DNA of 50,906 nucleotides from Zhongshania aliphaticivorans. Its GTDB lineage: Bacteria > Pseudomonadota > Gammaproteobacteria > Pseudomonadales > Spongiibacteraceae. Below the pieces are notes generated by a model, which was given only the letters and a program-made list of their open reading frames with translations, ran no database searches and was not told the DNA's origin. The stretch lies in NCBI RefSeq assembly GCF_902705855.1, contig NZ_CACSIJ010000014.1, forward strand, positions 226,349 to 277,254. The letters are read 5' to 3'. The stretch's first letter is position 1, and each line of letters begins with the position of its first letter. Below, in pieces: positions 1 through 9,074 of the stretch. Position numbers and translations under genes: made by a program.

Positions 1-167
1 GTAGGTTTTTGTTTGATTTGAATCTAGTAATGCTATTTCGAGTGGCGTTAATAGACATGATCTGGGGGATGGCGACCTGATGTATTACAGGGTGTATGAT
101 TAGATAGATAATTCGTCACATAATAAATCAAATATATTGAGCAATAATCTGGAAGGGGTAATGCGAC

Positions 168-1613
168 ATGAATAGCAGTGTTGATATAGCTGGAAATATT
201 GAACAGGCATCCATTCTACAAGAGGCCTTCCATGCCCAGCGTAGGGCTTATCTGGCCGCGCCTATGCCGGATTATAATCAGCGCAAGCAAGACCTGCTGA
301 CTCTGAAGCGAATGATTAATGAAAACCGCGATGCGATAATTTCTGCTATATCAGAGGATTATGGCAATCGCTCACGCCACGAAAGTTTATTCGCCGAAAT
401 CATCACGGTGACTGACGGTATCAACGGCATTATTAAAAAGATGAAAGGCTGGATGAAGGTTCAGCGTCGTCATGTTGACCAGATGATGTTTCCGGGCGGT
501 AAAAATAGAGTGATTCCCCAGCCGTTAGGTGTGGTAGGTCTAATCATTCCGTGGAATTTTCCGATTAACCTCAGCATGACGCAAATTACCGCAGCTTTTG
601 CGGCGGGTAACCGCGCAATGGTGAAAATGTCTGAAAACTCCATTGCACTTACTCGATTATTAATCTCGATAGTGCCTAATTATTTCCCACCAGAAAAATT
701 AATGTTCTTTGAAGAGACCGGGCAGGTAGGGATTGAGTTTTCAACGATACCGTTTGATTTACTAGTATTTACGGGCTCTGGCCAAACTGGTCGCGCAGTT
801 ATGGCGGCGGCGGCAAAAAATCTAACGCCAGTGGTGTTGGAGCTGGGCGGTAAGGCGCCAGCCATTGTCGATCCAGATTATCCTTTGGAGAAAGCCGTAG
901 ATCGCATTCTATTTATTAAGCAGTTTAATGCCGGCCAAATCTGTACCAATGTTGATTATGTGTTTGTTCACCAAAGCAAAATTGAAGAGTTTGTTAGTGC
1001 ATCGCAAGCATGGGTGAAAAAACACTGCCCAGATATTAATAGCCCTGACTACACATCTATTATTGATGCTCGCTCCTTGCAGCGTCTTGAAGGCACGCTG
1101 GAAGATGCCCGCAGCAAAGGTGCGCGGGTGATTAATTTACACGGGGATCAGGGCAGTGACCCCGCGACGCGTAAGATGCCGCTGCATTTGATTTTAGATA
1201 CCACTGCTGAGATGAATATCCGCAGCCGAGAAACCTTTGGGCCACTGTTGTTGGTGATGGGCTACGATCAGCCAAGTGAGGTGATTGATTACGTTAATGC
1301 CAATGACCGTCCGCTGGCAATTTACCCCTTCACCAATAAGCGGGCGCTACAAGACCAATACATTGAGCGTATTATGTCGGGCGGCGTAACCGTTAACGAT
1401 GCGCTATTCCATGTTGCCCAGCACGACATTCCCTTCGGTGGTGTTGGTCCCAGCGGCATGGGGCATTATCATGGCTATGAAGGTTTTGTGACCTTCTCTA
1501 AATTGCGGCCGATCTACTATCAGCCGGCGTTTTCGCCGATGAAATATTTGCGACCACCTTACGGTAAATTCGCGACTGGGTTTTATGAATTTTTAGTGAA
1601 GTTTAAGAGTTGA
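168..1613 (+). CDS. Coniferyl-aldehyde-type NAD(P)+ aldehyde dehydrogenase
   Basis: A 481-residue aldehyde dehydrogenase that should oxidise an aldehyde to its carboxylic acid in the cytoplasm. The family signature VVLELGGKAP carries the general-base Glu (about residue 225), and GQICTN carries the catalytic Cys (about residue 259). PWNFP near residue 127 belongs to the cofactor-binding region. Overall character (short N-terminus, PGGKNRVIPQPLGVVG, HYHGYEGF near the C-terminus) matches coniferyl aldehyde dehydrogenases (CalB type), which also take medium-chain or aromatic aldehydes. The ATG follows an AAGGGG ribosome site at a rather long spacing. It stands upstream of a molybdenum hydroxylase in the same direction but 232 bases away, so co-transcription is uncertain. 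The 167 bases before it hold no gene. Family is sure; the substrate is inferred. Confidence 0.9.
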   Translation: MNSSVDIAGNIEQASILQEAFHAQRRAYLAAPMPDYNQRKQDLLTLKRMINENRDAIISAISEDYGNRSRHESLFAEIITVTDGINGIIKKMKGWMKVQRRHVDQMMFPGGKNRVIPQPLGVVGLIIPWNFPINLSMTQITAAFAAGNRAMVKMSENSIALTRLLISIVPNYFPPEKLMFFEETGQVGIEFSTIPFDLLVFTGSGQTGRAVMAAAAKNLTPVVLELGGKAPAIVDPDYPLEKAVDRILFIKQFNAGQICTNVDYVFVHQSKIEEFVSASQAWVKKHCPDINSPDYTSIIDARSLQRLEGTLEDARSKGARVINLHGDQGSDPATRKMPLHLILDTTAEMNIRSRETFGPLLLVMGYDQPSEVIDYVNANDRPLAIYPFTNKRALQDQYIERIMSGGVTVNDALFHVAQHDIPFGGVGPSGMGHYHGYEGFVTFSKLRPIYYQPAFSPMKYLRPPYGKFATGFYEFLVKFKS

Positions 1614-1845
1614 GGCGGTAAAGTTTAGCCTTGTTCGTTTTTCTTTGATCAACGTGCTGTTCAATACCCTAGTTGAGTAGCCCGTTGAATATGATAATGT
1701 ATGCGTACAGTATGCTCGCTTAAACCTAGATTTTCATTTTAGTATCGCTGCGGGCGTCCGAGCTCAGCACTTTATTTATACTGCTAATTACTACCCCTTC
1801 CTGTTTTTGAAACGCAATGCTCACCGGAACAAACGGAGATTCGTC

Positions 1846-2319
1846 ATGGCTATAAATTTTACTCTTAATGGTAAGCCGGCTGAAGTTGATGTCGCGCCCG
1901 ATACCCCATTGTTATGGGTCTTGCGTGATGAGCTGAAAATGACCGGAACCAAGTTTGGTTGTGGCATTGCTCAATGTGGCGCCTGCACTGTGCATTTTAA
2001 TGGCAATGCCATGCGGTCCTGCTCGCTGCCGGTACAGGCAGTAGAGGGTCAGAACGTGACGACCATCGAGGGCGAAGTCAGCCCACAGGCCAAGGCCTTG
2101 CAAGCTGCCTGGGATGAGCTTGCGGTTTACCAATGTGGTTACTGCCAGTCGGGGCAGCTGATGTCTGCTGCCAAGTTACTGCGGGATAAGCCGCAGCCCA
2201 CCGATGACGATATCGACCAATTTATGTCGGGCAATATTTGCCGCTGTGCTACCTATCAGCGGATTCGCGCCGGGATTAAACAGGCCGCAACGAGCTTGGC
2301 AAAAGAGGTGGCGGCATGA
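1846..2319 (+). CDS. iorA: (2Fe-2S) subunit of isoquinoline 1-oxidoreductase-type molybdenum hydroxylase
   Basis: Small electron-transfer subunit (157 aa) of a xanthine-oxidase-family hydroxylase. The N-terminal plant-type ferredoxin domain has Cys39, Cys44, Cys47 and Cys59 (GCGIAQCGAC, RSC). The C-terminal helical domain holds the second 2Fe-2S cluster with C97GYC100 and C132RC134. A TTG further upstream (1807) keeps the frame open, but the ATG at 1846 is preferred: a GGAG lies just upstream and the family starts at this point. The stop overlaps the ATG of the next gene in an ATGA arrangement, indicating translational coupling with the molybdenum subunit. Electrons from the Mo site would pass through these clusters to an acceptor such as a quinone or cytochrome. 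Isoquinoline is only the founding substrate; the real one cannot be read from sequence. Confidence 0.88.
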   Translation: MAINFTLNGKPAEVDVAPDTPLLWVLRDELKMTGTKFGCGIAQCGACTVHFNGNAMRSCSLPVQAVEGQNVTTIEGEVSPQAKALQAAWDELAVYQCGYCQSGQLMSAAKLLRDKPQPTDDDIDQFMSGNICRCATYQRIRAGIKQAATSLAKEVAA

Positions 2320-4448
2320 GTACGGTGCAAGGATTAAGCCGCAGACTGTTTCTTATTCGCAGCGCGCAGGCGGGAGCGGGGTTGACGCTAGGTATGAGTA
2401 TTAGCGGTCAGTTATTGGCCGCTGGCGAAGCGACAGATTTTGAGCCGAATGCCTTTGTGACTATTCAGCCGGACAATACCGTCGTCATTACCATAAAGCA
2501 TTTGGAAATGGGGCAGGGTACGTATACCGGTTTGGCAACCATTGTTGCTGAAGAGCTGGACGCAGATTGGTCTCAGATTAAAGCGGTAGCTGCGCCGGCC
2601 AATACCAAAAAATACGCGAATTTGTCCATGGGCTTTCAGCTTACTGGCGGCAGCACGGCCATTGCCAATTCCTATACTCAAATGCGAGAGGCGGGTGCTA
2701 CCGCTAAAGCGATGTTACTTGCCGCCGCCGCTGAGCGCTGGAAGCAGCCGGTTTCAAGTCTCACGGTTAAGTCGGGCAAGGTGATTCACGCGGCGTCAGG
2801 TCGTCAGGCGAGCTTTGGTGACCTGGCGGCAGCGGCCGCTAAGCAGCCAATGCCCAAGAAAATCACCTTAAAAAATCCCAGTGAATTTGTACTCATTGGC
2901 AAGGCCAAGCTCAGCCGGAAAGACAGCGGTAAAACCGATGGCACCGCGATTTTTACCCAAGATGTGCAATTACCCGACATGTTAACCGCTGTGGTGGCCC
3001 ACCCGCCGTTATTTGGTGCCACCCTAAAATCTGTCGATGCTAGTCAAGCGAAAGCGCTGCCCGGTGTTAAGGCCGTGGTGAAAATTCCCAGTGGTGTGGC
3101 GGTATTGGCCGATAGTTTTTGGCAGGCGAAAAAAGGCCGTGATGCCCTAAAATTGCAGTGGGAGGGCGGCAGCGAACGCAGCTCAGAAGACATTATTGCC
3201 GACTACAAAAAGCTGGCTGATACACCCGGTTTAAGCGCGGCTAAAAAAGGTAGTGTGGCGCCAGCCTTGGCCAGCGGCAAGCATGTTTTGGAAGCGGAAT
3301 TTGAATTTCCCTTTTTGGCTCACGCGGCAATGGAACCCATGAACTGCGCCTTGCAGAAGGACAGCAAAGGCGTAGAGATGTGGTATGGCTGCCAAGGGCA
3401 GAGCTGGGATCAGCAAAACGTGGCCAAGGTTTTCGGCATTGCCGCAGAGCAAGTCACCATTAATACCTTATATGCCGGTGGCAGCTTTGGTCGTCGGGCA
3501 ACGGTTGGGTCGGATTACCCTGTTGAACTCGCAGAAATTGTCAAAGCCTGGGGTGGCTCCGCGCCGGTTAAGCTGGTGTGGACCCGCGAAGATGACACCC
3601 TCAGCGGCTATTATCGGCCTATGTATGTTCATAAATTGACCGCCGCGCTGGATGCGTCGGGTGAGCTAAGCGCTTGGCAGCAGCGTATTGTTGGTCAGTC
3701 TATTATGGGGGCGGGAAAATCCGTCGATCACACCTCGGTCGAAGGTGCATCAAATCTGCCGTACGCAATTCCCAACCTTAGTGTCGAGTCCCACAACACC
3801 CAAGAAGCCGTGCCTATTTCTTGGTGGCGCAGCGTGGGCTCTACTCACACCGCCTATGCGGTAGAAACCTTTATTGACGAGCTGGCTCACAAGGCCGAGC
3901 GCGACCCCGTTGAGTTTCGTTTGGCGCTGTTAAAAAATGAGCCTCGCTATGCGGGCGTTCTCAAACTCGCTGCGGAAAAAGCGCAGTGGGCTAAGTCTTT
4001 GCCTGAGGGGCATTTTCACGGCGTAGCGCTGCATAAGTCGTTTGGTACTTATGTTGCTCAGGTGGCGGAGATTGCAGCGCAGAAGGACGGCAAGTTCAAG
4101 GTCGTCAAAGTGACGTGTGCTGTGGATTGTGGGGTGGCTATTAATCCCGATGTGATTGCCGCGCAAATGGAAGGTGGCATTGGTTTTGGCCTATCGCCGC
4201 TGATGTTCAGCGAAATTACCCTAAAAACCGGCAAGCCTCAGCAGCGTAACTTTGATGCCTATAAAGTGCTGCGCATGCGTCATATGCCAGAGGTTTCGGT
4301 GCACATCGTTCCATCTGCAGAAGCGCCTACGGGGGTGGGTGAGCCCGGCACGCCGGTAATTGCGCCAGCAGTGGCAAATGCCCTATTTGCGGCGACAGGC
4401 ACGCGCCTACGTAAATTACCGGTTGGGGGCGATTACTTCACCGCATAA
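2316..4448 (+). CDS. iorB: Molybdopterin-binding subunit of isoquinoline 1-oxidoreductase-type hydroxylase, Tat-exported
   Basis: Large catalytic subunit (710 aa) expected to bind molybdopterin cytosine dinucleotide and hydroxylate an N-heterocycle or oxidise an aldehyde. It begins with a twin-arginine signal (SRRLFL at residues 8-13, then a hydrophobic stretch ending around LLAAG), so the folded heterodimer is probably carried to the periplasm together with the FeS subunit. GGSFGRR (about residues 388-394) is a molybdopterin loop. GVGEPGTP (Glu676) carries the active-site glutamate of the xanthine oxidase family. The gene overlaps iorA by four bases. No xdhC-like maturation factor or cytochrome lies beside it here. 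Confidence in the family is high and in the substrate low; the nearby aldehyde dehydrogenase hints at aldehyde metabolism. Confidence 0.88.
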   Translation: MSTVQGLSRRLFLIRSAQAGAGLTLGMSISGQLLAAGEATDFEPNAFVTIQPDNTVVITIKHLEMGQGTYTGLATIVAEELDADWSQIKAVAAPANTKKYANLSMGFQLTGGSTAIANSYTQMREAGATAKAMLLAAAAERWKQPVSSLTVKSGKVIHAASGRQASFGDLAAAAAKQPMPKKITLKNPSEFVLIGKAKLSRKDSGKTDGTAIFTQDVQLPDMLTAVVAHPPLFGATLKSVDASQAKALPGVKAVVKIPSGVAVLADSFWQAKKGRDALKLQWEGGSERSSEDIIADYKKLADTPGLSAAKKGSVAPALASGKHVLEAEFEFPFLAHAAMEPMNCALQKDSKGVEMWYGCQGQSWDQQNVAKVFGIAAEQVTINTLYAGGSFGRRATVGSDYPVELAEIVKAWGGSAPVKLVWTREDDTLSGYYRPMYVHKLTAALDASGELSAWQQRIVGQSIMGAGKSVDHTSVEGASNLPYAIPNLSVESHNTQEAVPISWWRSVGSTHTAYAVETFIDELAHKAERDPVEFRLALLKNEPRYAGVLKLAAEKAQWAKSLPEGHFHGVALHKSFGTYVAQVAEIAAQKDGKFKVVKVTCAVDCGVAINPDVIAAQMEGGIGFGLSPLMFSEITLKTGKPQQRNFDAYKVLRMRHMPEVSVHIVPSAEAPTGVGEPGTPVIAPAVANALFAATGTRLRKLPVGGDYFTA

Positions 4449-4476
4449 AATCCGTTTTCATCTGCCCTCCGTATAT

Positions 4477-4506
4477 ATTGACTGAAAGGTCAATTTTGTA
4501 TGCGAT
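4477..4506 (+). promoter_or_regulatory. Candidate promoter with palindromic operator before the 4581 gene
   Basis: ATTGAC-tgaaag-GTCAAT (4477-4494) is a six-base-pair inverted repeat whose left arm contains TTGACT (4479-4484), usable as a -35 box. Seventeen bases on is TGCGAT, a weak -10. The arrangement looks like a repressor site on a promoter. The alternative is that the repeat followed by TTTT is a weak terminator of iorAB. Confidence 0.35.
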
Positions 4507-4538
4507 AACTGTGCTCCCTCTGTGGATCACAGTTATCG
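4503..4538. repeat. 11-bp perfect inverted repeat in the iorB-4581 gap
   Basis: CGATAACTGTG (4503-4513) is mirrored exactly by CACAGTTATCG (4528-4538) around a 14-base loop. There is no U-run after either arm, so it is not a standard intrinsic terminator. It lies in the expected 5' leader of the next gene, where it could form an mRNA hairpin or be a protein site. Confidence 0.6.
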
Positions 4539-4580
4539 TGCTTGGAGAATAATAAAGGGTAATAACCCGAAGGAGGGTGT

Positions 4581-5192
4581 ATGAAACGGCTAATTACAAT
4601 GTTGCTAGGTGCATGTTTGTCGATGGCGGCGCAGGCAGATACCACAGACGTGTTAACTGTGAAGCAAATGGTTGAGCTTACTCAGTATCATCGAGTGGGC
4701 GCCGATGGCGATTCGGTGCTGCGCGGTATGAGCATTACTAAACGGATCCCAAAAGGCTGGGTTGACGACTTCAGCGAACGCTATATTCGCACTATTGTCG
4801 ATGACGAAGGCATAACGCGCCATCAGGTATTGTTGGAGATGCGATACGTTGGGGGCTGGCGCTACTACCGTGCGGCCACTTTGGCCGACGGGCAGCAACT
4901 GACATTTAATGCTGAAGAGCGTCGGTTTTCTCGTTGCTCAAGTGCTTTCCTCAAATGTGATCAGCGCGAAGTTGTTACCGCAGACCTAAGTCATGATCAG
5001 TTGAAAGACGCTATGACAAACGGCTTGGCGGTGTATTTTGACGCTAAAAAACCGGGACGAGATACCGTGGCGCAGTTTCCGCCAGCCTACGTGTTGGCGT
5101 ATTTGATTAAGCTAGACGGTGAAGATGCCGTGTTGCCTGCTGGTGACGAGAAGGAGAAATCTAAAGTCGTCGTCATCAATGCTAGCCGGTAG
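4581..5192 (+). CDS. Secreted protein of unknown function
   Basis: A 203-residue protein I do not recognise. It has a classic Sec signal peptide (MKRLITMLLGACLSMAAQA, cleavage predicted after AQA about residue 19), so the mature form should be periplasmic or outer-membrane associated. The mature part is a mixed alpha/beta protein of charged, soluble character, with one likely disulfide pair in RCSSAFLKC. There are no membrane segments after the signal and no lipobox. A very strong ribosome site (AAGGAGGGT) precedes the ATG. It lies alone between iorB and an oppositely directed hydrolase, with its own hairpin-rich leader and candidate operator. Being a real gene is secure from signal peptide, ribosome site and codon pattern; function is unknown. 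Confidence 0.75.
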   Translation: MKRLITMLLGACLSMAAQADTTDVLTVKQMVELTQYHRVGADGDSVLRGMSITKRIPKGWVDDFSERYIRTIVDDEGITRHQVLLEMRYVGGWRYYRAATLADGQQLTFNAEERRFSRCSSAFLKCDQREVVTADLSHDQLKDAMTNGLAVYFDAKKPGRDTVAQFPPAYVLAYLIKLDGEDAVLPAGDEKEKSKVVVINASR

Positions 5193-5268
5193 TAAATGAG
5201 CATAGTCATGCATGGGCTGACGTTAAATAATGATGTTCATTTATTGTTAGTCGTCAAGGGTGGAATAG

Positions 5269-6177
5269 CTATTCTAGCCTTTGGCCATCAATAAAATTCA
5301 AAAAATGCTGCGCGACCTCTACAGGGTCTTCGACCTGAGGGTAGTGGCCAATGGTCGCCAATTCACCTAAGTAATCTAAACGACATTTTAGCTCTTTATA
5401 GCGTGCGACCATATGTGCCCCAGAGACGGGATCTACTGAGCCATTGATTAAGGCCAGCGGTATAGTTGATTTTTGTAGGACGCCCACCCAGCGTTCGCGA
5501 TGCTGTTTACGATCCCGCATATAGGTAATTAAATTGTGAAATATGTGCTTTCCGCCTTTCTCATTAATGAGCGCCCAAAAGAGCCCTAATTCTTCTTCGG
5601 TGGGTTTGGTGTGTTCACCAAATACGGAACTAAATCGAGCGCTAAATTGTTTATAGCCAGATAGCTTATTGAGTATTGGGCCCAAGGGACTCAGTAGTAA
5701 TTTTTGGGTCAATATTGCGCGGTGTGTTTCAGGAAATAAGCCGCCATTTAAAAAACAGCATGACAGCCATGTGCCCACGCCGACGCCTTGTTGCTGTCTT
5801 GCCAATAGCTCTTGGGCTACGGTGTCGCCGTAGTCGTGAGCCAATACATGGAATTCTTTTAAGGATTTGGCCGCTACCAGCGCCTCAACAATATCGGCTT
5901 GGCTATGAATGGAGTAGGTACTCACATTGGGTTTGTCTGAATAGCCAAAGCCCAGCATATCGAGTGTGACTAGGCGAAAGCGTGATTTTAGCGTATCCCA
6001 AATGCTATGCCAGTCCCAGCTTGAGGTTGGAAATCCGTGGATAAGCAGCAATACCGGGAGGTCGCTCGCGCCGTCGTCTTTAACGAATATTTGATGGCCC
6101 TTGAGTTCTAGCCACTCTCCGCTGGCTTTCCAGCTGACAAGGGCTGTATTTAAATTGCTTTTATTTTGAGTGTTCAT
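5269..6177 (-). CDS. Alpha/beta hydrolase, epoxide hydrolase / haloalkane dehalogenase-like
   Basis: A 302-residue alpha/beta-hydrolase. IHGFPTSSWDW (from residue 46) forms the oxyanion-hole loop. AHDYGD places an Asp (Asp115) rather than Ser at the nucleophile elbow, as in epoxide hydrolases and haloalkane dehalogenases. NGSVDP and IGHYPQVEDP carry the usual acid and catalytic His. A cap domain lies between about residues 140 and 230. The open frame extends to an ATG at 6201, but GGGG six to nine bases before the ATG at 6177 makes that the better start. It diverges from a TetR gene across a promoter with a palindromic operator, so it is probably controlled by that regulator. The nucleophile type argues for ester-intermediate chemistry on an epoxide or halide; the substrate is unknown. 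Confidence 0.85.
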   Translation of the reverse strand: MNTQNKSNLNTALVSWKASGEWLELKGHQIFVKDDGASDLPVLLLIHGFPTSSWDWHSIWDTLKSRFRLVTLDMLGFGYSDKPNVSTYSIHSQADIVEALVAAKSLKEFHVLAHDYGDTVAQELLARQQQGVGVGTWLSCCFLNGGLFPETHRAILTQKLLLSPLGPILNKLSGYKQFSARFSSVFGEHTKPTEEELGLFWALINEKGGKHIFHNLITYMRDRKQHRERWVGVLQKSTIPLALINGSVDPVSGAHMVARYKELKCRLDYLGELATIGHYPQVEDPVEVAQHFLNFIDGQRLE

Positions 6178-6240
6178 GTTTACCCCAATATAACCATGCA
6201 TTACGCAAATAGAGTGGACTAATGTTTTGCTATTAAAACT

Positions 6241-6274
6241 GAACTTGACGTCTAGTTCAAGTTTTGGCTATATT
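6241..6274 (+). promoter_or_regulatory. TetR-type operator overlapping a sigma-70 promoter
   Basis: GAACTTGACGTCTAGTTC (6241-6258) is an 18-bp palindrome with one mismatched pair (16 of 18 bases symmetric). TTGACG (6245-6250) inside it, an 18-base spacer and TATATT (6269-6274) form a good sigma-70 promoter reading into the TetR gene at 6327. The operator covers the -35 box, as expected for autorepression. It also sits 64 bases before the divergent hydrolase start, so it could control both directions. Confidence 0.65.
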
Positions 6275-6326
6275 GCGTAGATCAACGGTTTGATACGCCG
6301 TACAAGTCGACAATTAGAGCCACGCA

Positions 6327-6944
6327 ATGAAAGCCATACCAAGCCAAGCGAGAGCCAAACAAAAACACGCCGCCTTAATCGCGGCGGCAAGCGAGTGTTT
6401 TGTTAGCTACGGCTATCACAACACCACGGCAAAGATCGTGGCAAGCAAAGCGGGCGTCGCGACGGGTACTTTTTATCAGTATTTTGAAAATAAAGAAGAC
6501 ATGTTGCGCGTCATAGCAAAGCAGCGCATGGAAGAGCTTTATCAACAGGTGCCGTCGGCGACCGAGTTTCTTGAACTTAGTAGCAAGGTGGAAAAAGCCT
6601 CTGTAAAACCGGGTGCCACGGAACGGATTTTTCACCATGTTTTGGAGCTTATCTATGCTTTTCATGAGCAAGCACCTGAGCTTCATCAAATATTAGAGCA
6701 GCGCAAAGAACTCGATCCGGAACTGGCCGAAATTTTAGGCCAGGGCGAAAAAATGCTATATGACCGCGTACTGATGTTTGTGAATCGCTTCAATATTGAA
6801 AACGCCGATGCCGTTGCCTTTAACTTATTTGCCATGGCAGAGGGCTTGGTGCATCGCCAGGTATTTGGCAGCCCAAGGCAATCGAAAGCCCTTACATTAC
6901 AACTGGGCGCAGCCATGCTCGCCAGTTATTTTGATAACTTATAA
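6327..6944 (+). CDS. TetR/AcrR family transcriptional regulator
   Basis: A 205-residue one-component repressor. The N-terminal helix-turn-helix is typical: KHAALIAAASECFVSYGYHN leads into TTAKIVASKAGVATGTFYQYF (about residues 14-54). The rest is an all-helical ligand-binding and dimerisation domain without recognisable ligand motif. It is followed after 18 bases by an amidohydrolase in the same direction and is divergent from an alpha/beta hydrolase. The intervening 18-bp palindrome overlaps its own promoter. The likely role is ligand-relieved repression of itself, the amidohydrolase and perhaps the hydrolase. The inducer is unknown. Confidence 0.9.
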   Translation: MKAIPSQARAKQKHAALIAAASECFVSYGYHNTTAKIVASKAGVATGTFYQYFENKEDMLRVIAKQRMEELYQQVPSATEFLELSSKVEKASVKPGATERIFHHVLELIYAFHEQAPELHQILEQRKELDPELAEILGQGEKMLYDRVLMFVNRFNIENADAVAFNLFAMAEGLVHRQVFGSPRQSKALTLQLGAAMLASYFDNL

Positions 6945-6962
6945 AAATAGAGATAATAAGCC

Positions 6963-8840
6963 ATGAGTTCATCAGTGATAGTCGACACCCTGATTCAGAA
7001 TGCAAAGATCTTTAATAACGGTGAAGCCGCGGTTGTAGAAGACATTGCCATAGCCAACGGTAAAATTGTGGCACGTGGTAAAAATCTAGATGTGGAGCGC
7101 GCGACACGGGTGATCGACGGCAGTGGTAAATGGCTTATGCCGGGGCTGTTTGATATTCACACCCACTACGATCTAGAGCTCGAAGTCGCGCCCGGTTTAC
7201 CCGAGTCGGTGCGGCACGGTACGACCTCGGTTGTTATCGCGAATTGTAGTTTAGGTTTGGCGTTCGGCAATCAGCGCAGCGGCGATATAGACCCCATCGT
7301 CGATTGCTTTGCTCGGGTCGAGAATTTACCAAAGTCCTTGTTGCGCAGCTGCGCAGACAAAGTTTACTGGGACTCACCAAAAGCGTATTTGGAACATCTA
7401 GAGCAGCTAAATCTCGGCCCCAATGTCGTCACCTTATTTCCGCACTCAATGTTACGTATTGATGCCATGGGATTTGATGCCAGTATTAGCCGCGACCCAA
7501 GTGACAGTGAATTAAAGAACATGCAGGCTACCTTGGGCGCTGCGCTTAAACTGGGTTACGCGGGCTTTTCGACCGACGCCTTGCCCTTTCATTACTTGGC
7601 TAATCAGCCGAATTGCGAAAAAACTATCCCCACCCAATTTGCCAAATACGAAGAAATTAAAGCATTGACTCAGGTCGTGCGGGACAACGGCGCGGTATGG
7701 CAGGCAACACCACCAAAAGACAGTGCGATTAACACCTTAAAAACGTTTTTGTTGACCAGTGGCAGACTGCATAAACGACCATTGCGAACCACGGTCGTCG
7801 CTGCCTTAGATGTGGCGAATAACCGGAAACTTCTACGCTTAGCGAAGTTGCTTAGCAAAGTTTTAAATTCCAAATTTCTCCGCGGTGACTTTCATCTTCA
7901 GGCCTTGGGTGCGCCGTTTAAAGTTTGGTCAGATGGTGCAGTAACGCCACTGTCAGAAGAGATACCTGAGCTTAGAAAGCTGAATGAAACCGACATTGAA
8001 GATCGCGACGCGCGGCTACGTATCCTGAATGACGCCGATTACATTAAAGCGTTTAGGGTAATGTGGCTAAAGGGTAAGCATGGCTGGAGCGTGGCGAGGC
8101 TAAAGCGTATTCTCAATATGGAAGACTATGCTTTCAATCGCAACTTAAGTGATATGACCGTGGAGGGCTGCCCAATTGATAATTGGGTAGGCTTGAATAT
8201 GCAGCACCTGCTGGACCGCATCATCGCGATTAAACGCGGCGAGACGCCGAGCGGATGTAATGACGCAGAAAAAGAGATCATTAACAGTGATTTCTTTTGG
8301 ATCAGCGACGAAGCGGACTTTATGCTGCAGCTGTTGCGTAGCTTTGACCTTGACCTTAGCTGGAGCACAGTCACAGCGAACCGCAACCCAGAGACTATTC
8401 GCGAATTATTAATGAATCCCCTGCTTATGCCAGGCTTCAACGACTGCGGCGCGCATCTGACCAATATGGCGTTTTACGATGTTAATTTGCGCAGCCTCAA
8501 ACTCGCCTCCAGTGGCGGTGATAAAGACGTCTCGTATATGGTGAAGCGACTTACCAAAGATGCCGCAAATCTCTTTGGTGTTAAAGGCGGCACGATCAAC
8601 GAAGGGGATACTGCAGATTTGATTTTAGTTGACCCACAGGCGCTGGCGAACTACGACGGCGAAGCCCACGTTATTCGCCAGTTCCGCACCGAATACAATC
8701 ACGATCAATTAGTGAATCGCTCCGACGGTGTGGTGCCGCTGGTAATGATTGCCGGTAATGTCGCCTGGGAAAATGATGATTTCTCCAGCCAATTTGGTAA
8801 CAAGCCAATGGGGCGTTTACTCAGAGCGACAGCAAGCTAG
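6963..8840 (+). CDS. Amidohydrolase, N-acyl-D-amino-acid deacylase-like
   Basis: A 625-residue metal-dependent amidohydrolase. DIHTHYD (His66, His68, Asp70) is the HxH metal motif at the end of the first TIM-barrel strand. ANCSLG, just downstream, places a Cys where D-aminoacylases have their metal-bridging Cys. GFNDCGAHLTNM near residue 500 corresponds to the late Asp motif. The family usually cleaves N-acyl-D-amino acids or related amides and is about 480-600 residues long; this one is slightly long, with an insert in the middle third. It lies 18 bases after the TetR gene and is probably co-transcribed with it. A catabolic cassette with the divergent epoxide-hydrolase-like enzyme is plausible, but the substrate cannot be inferred. 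The following 234 bases to the next, convergent gene show nothing recognisable. Confidence 0.82.
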   Translation: MSSSVIVDTLIQNAKIFNNGEAAVVEDIAIANGKIVARGKNLDVERATRVIDGSGKWLMPGLFDIHTHYDLELEVAPGLPESVRHGTTSVVIANCSLGLAFGNQRSGDIDPIVDCFARVENLPKSLLRSCADKVYWDSPKAYLEHLEQLNLGPNVVTLFPHSMLRIDAMGFDASISRDPSDSELKNMQATLGAALKLGYAGFSTDALPFHYLANQPNCEKTIPTQFAKYEEIKALTQVVRDNGAVWQATPPKDSAINTLKTFLLTSGRLHKRPLRTTVVAALDVANNRKLLRLAKLLSKVLNSKFLRGDFHLQALGAPFKVWSDGAVTPLSEEIPELRKLNETDIEDRDARLRILNDADYIKAFRVMWLKGKHGWSVARLKRILNMEDYAFNRNLSDMTVEGCPIDNWVGLNMQHLLDRIIAIKRGETPSGCNDAEKEIINSDFFWISDEADFMLQLLRSFDLDLSWSTVTANRNPETIRELLMNPLLMPGFNDCGAHLTNMAFYDVNLRSLKLASSGGDKDVSYMVKRLTKDAANLFGVKGGTINEGDTADLILVDPQALANYDGEAHVIRQFRTEYNHDQLVNRSDGVVPLVMIAGNVAWENDDFSSQFGNKPMGRLLRATAS

Positions 8841-9074
8841 GGCGTACTGTTCTCGTTAGAAATGATTGCAGTATCGATACGTGGCGCGAGGGTTTTCTTG
8901 CCTATTTCCTAGACGGATATCGTCGTTGCGCCTAGGGCAAAGGGGTTGTCGTTAGCTTCAATATAGAGTTGAAGATGCAACTCATTGCTTAGTATCAATT
9001 TGGTGCTATTAGAGCTGGGATGGGATCTAAAGTTTTACATCTGAAATATTTCCCGGCACTTGAGTAAGCAATCA

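Noticed and set aside
1681-1720. Direct repeat GTATGC...GTATGC as a regulator site before iorA
   Set aside because: Two short copies only, no symmetry and no clear promoter boxes beside them.
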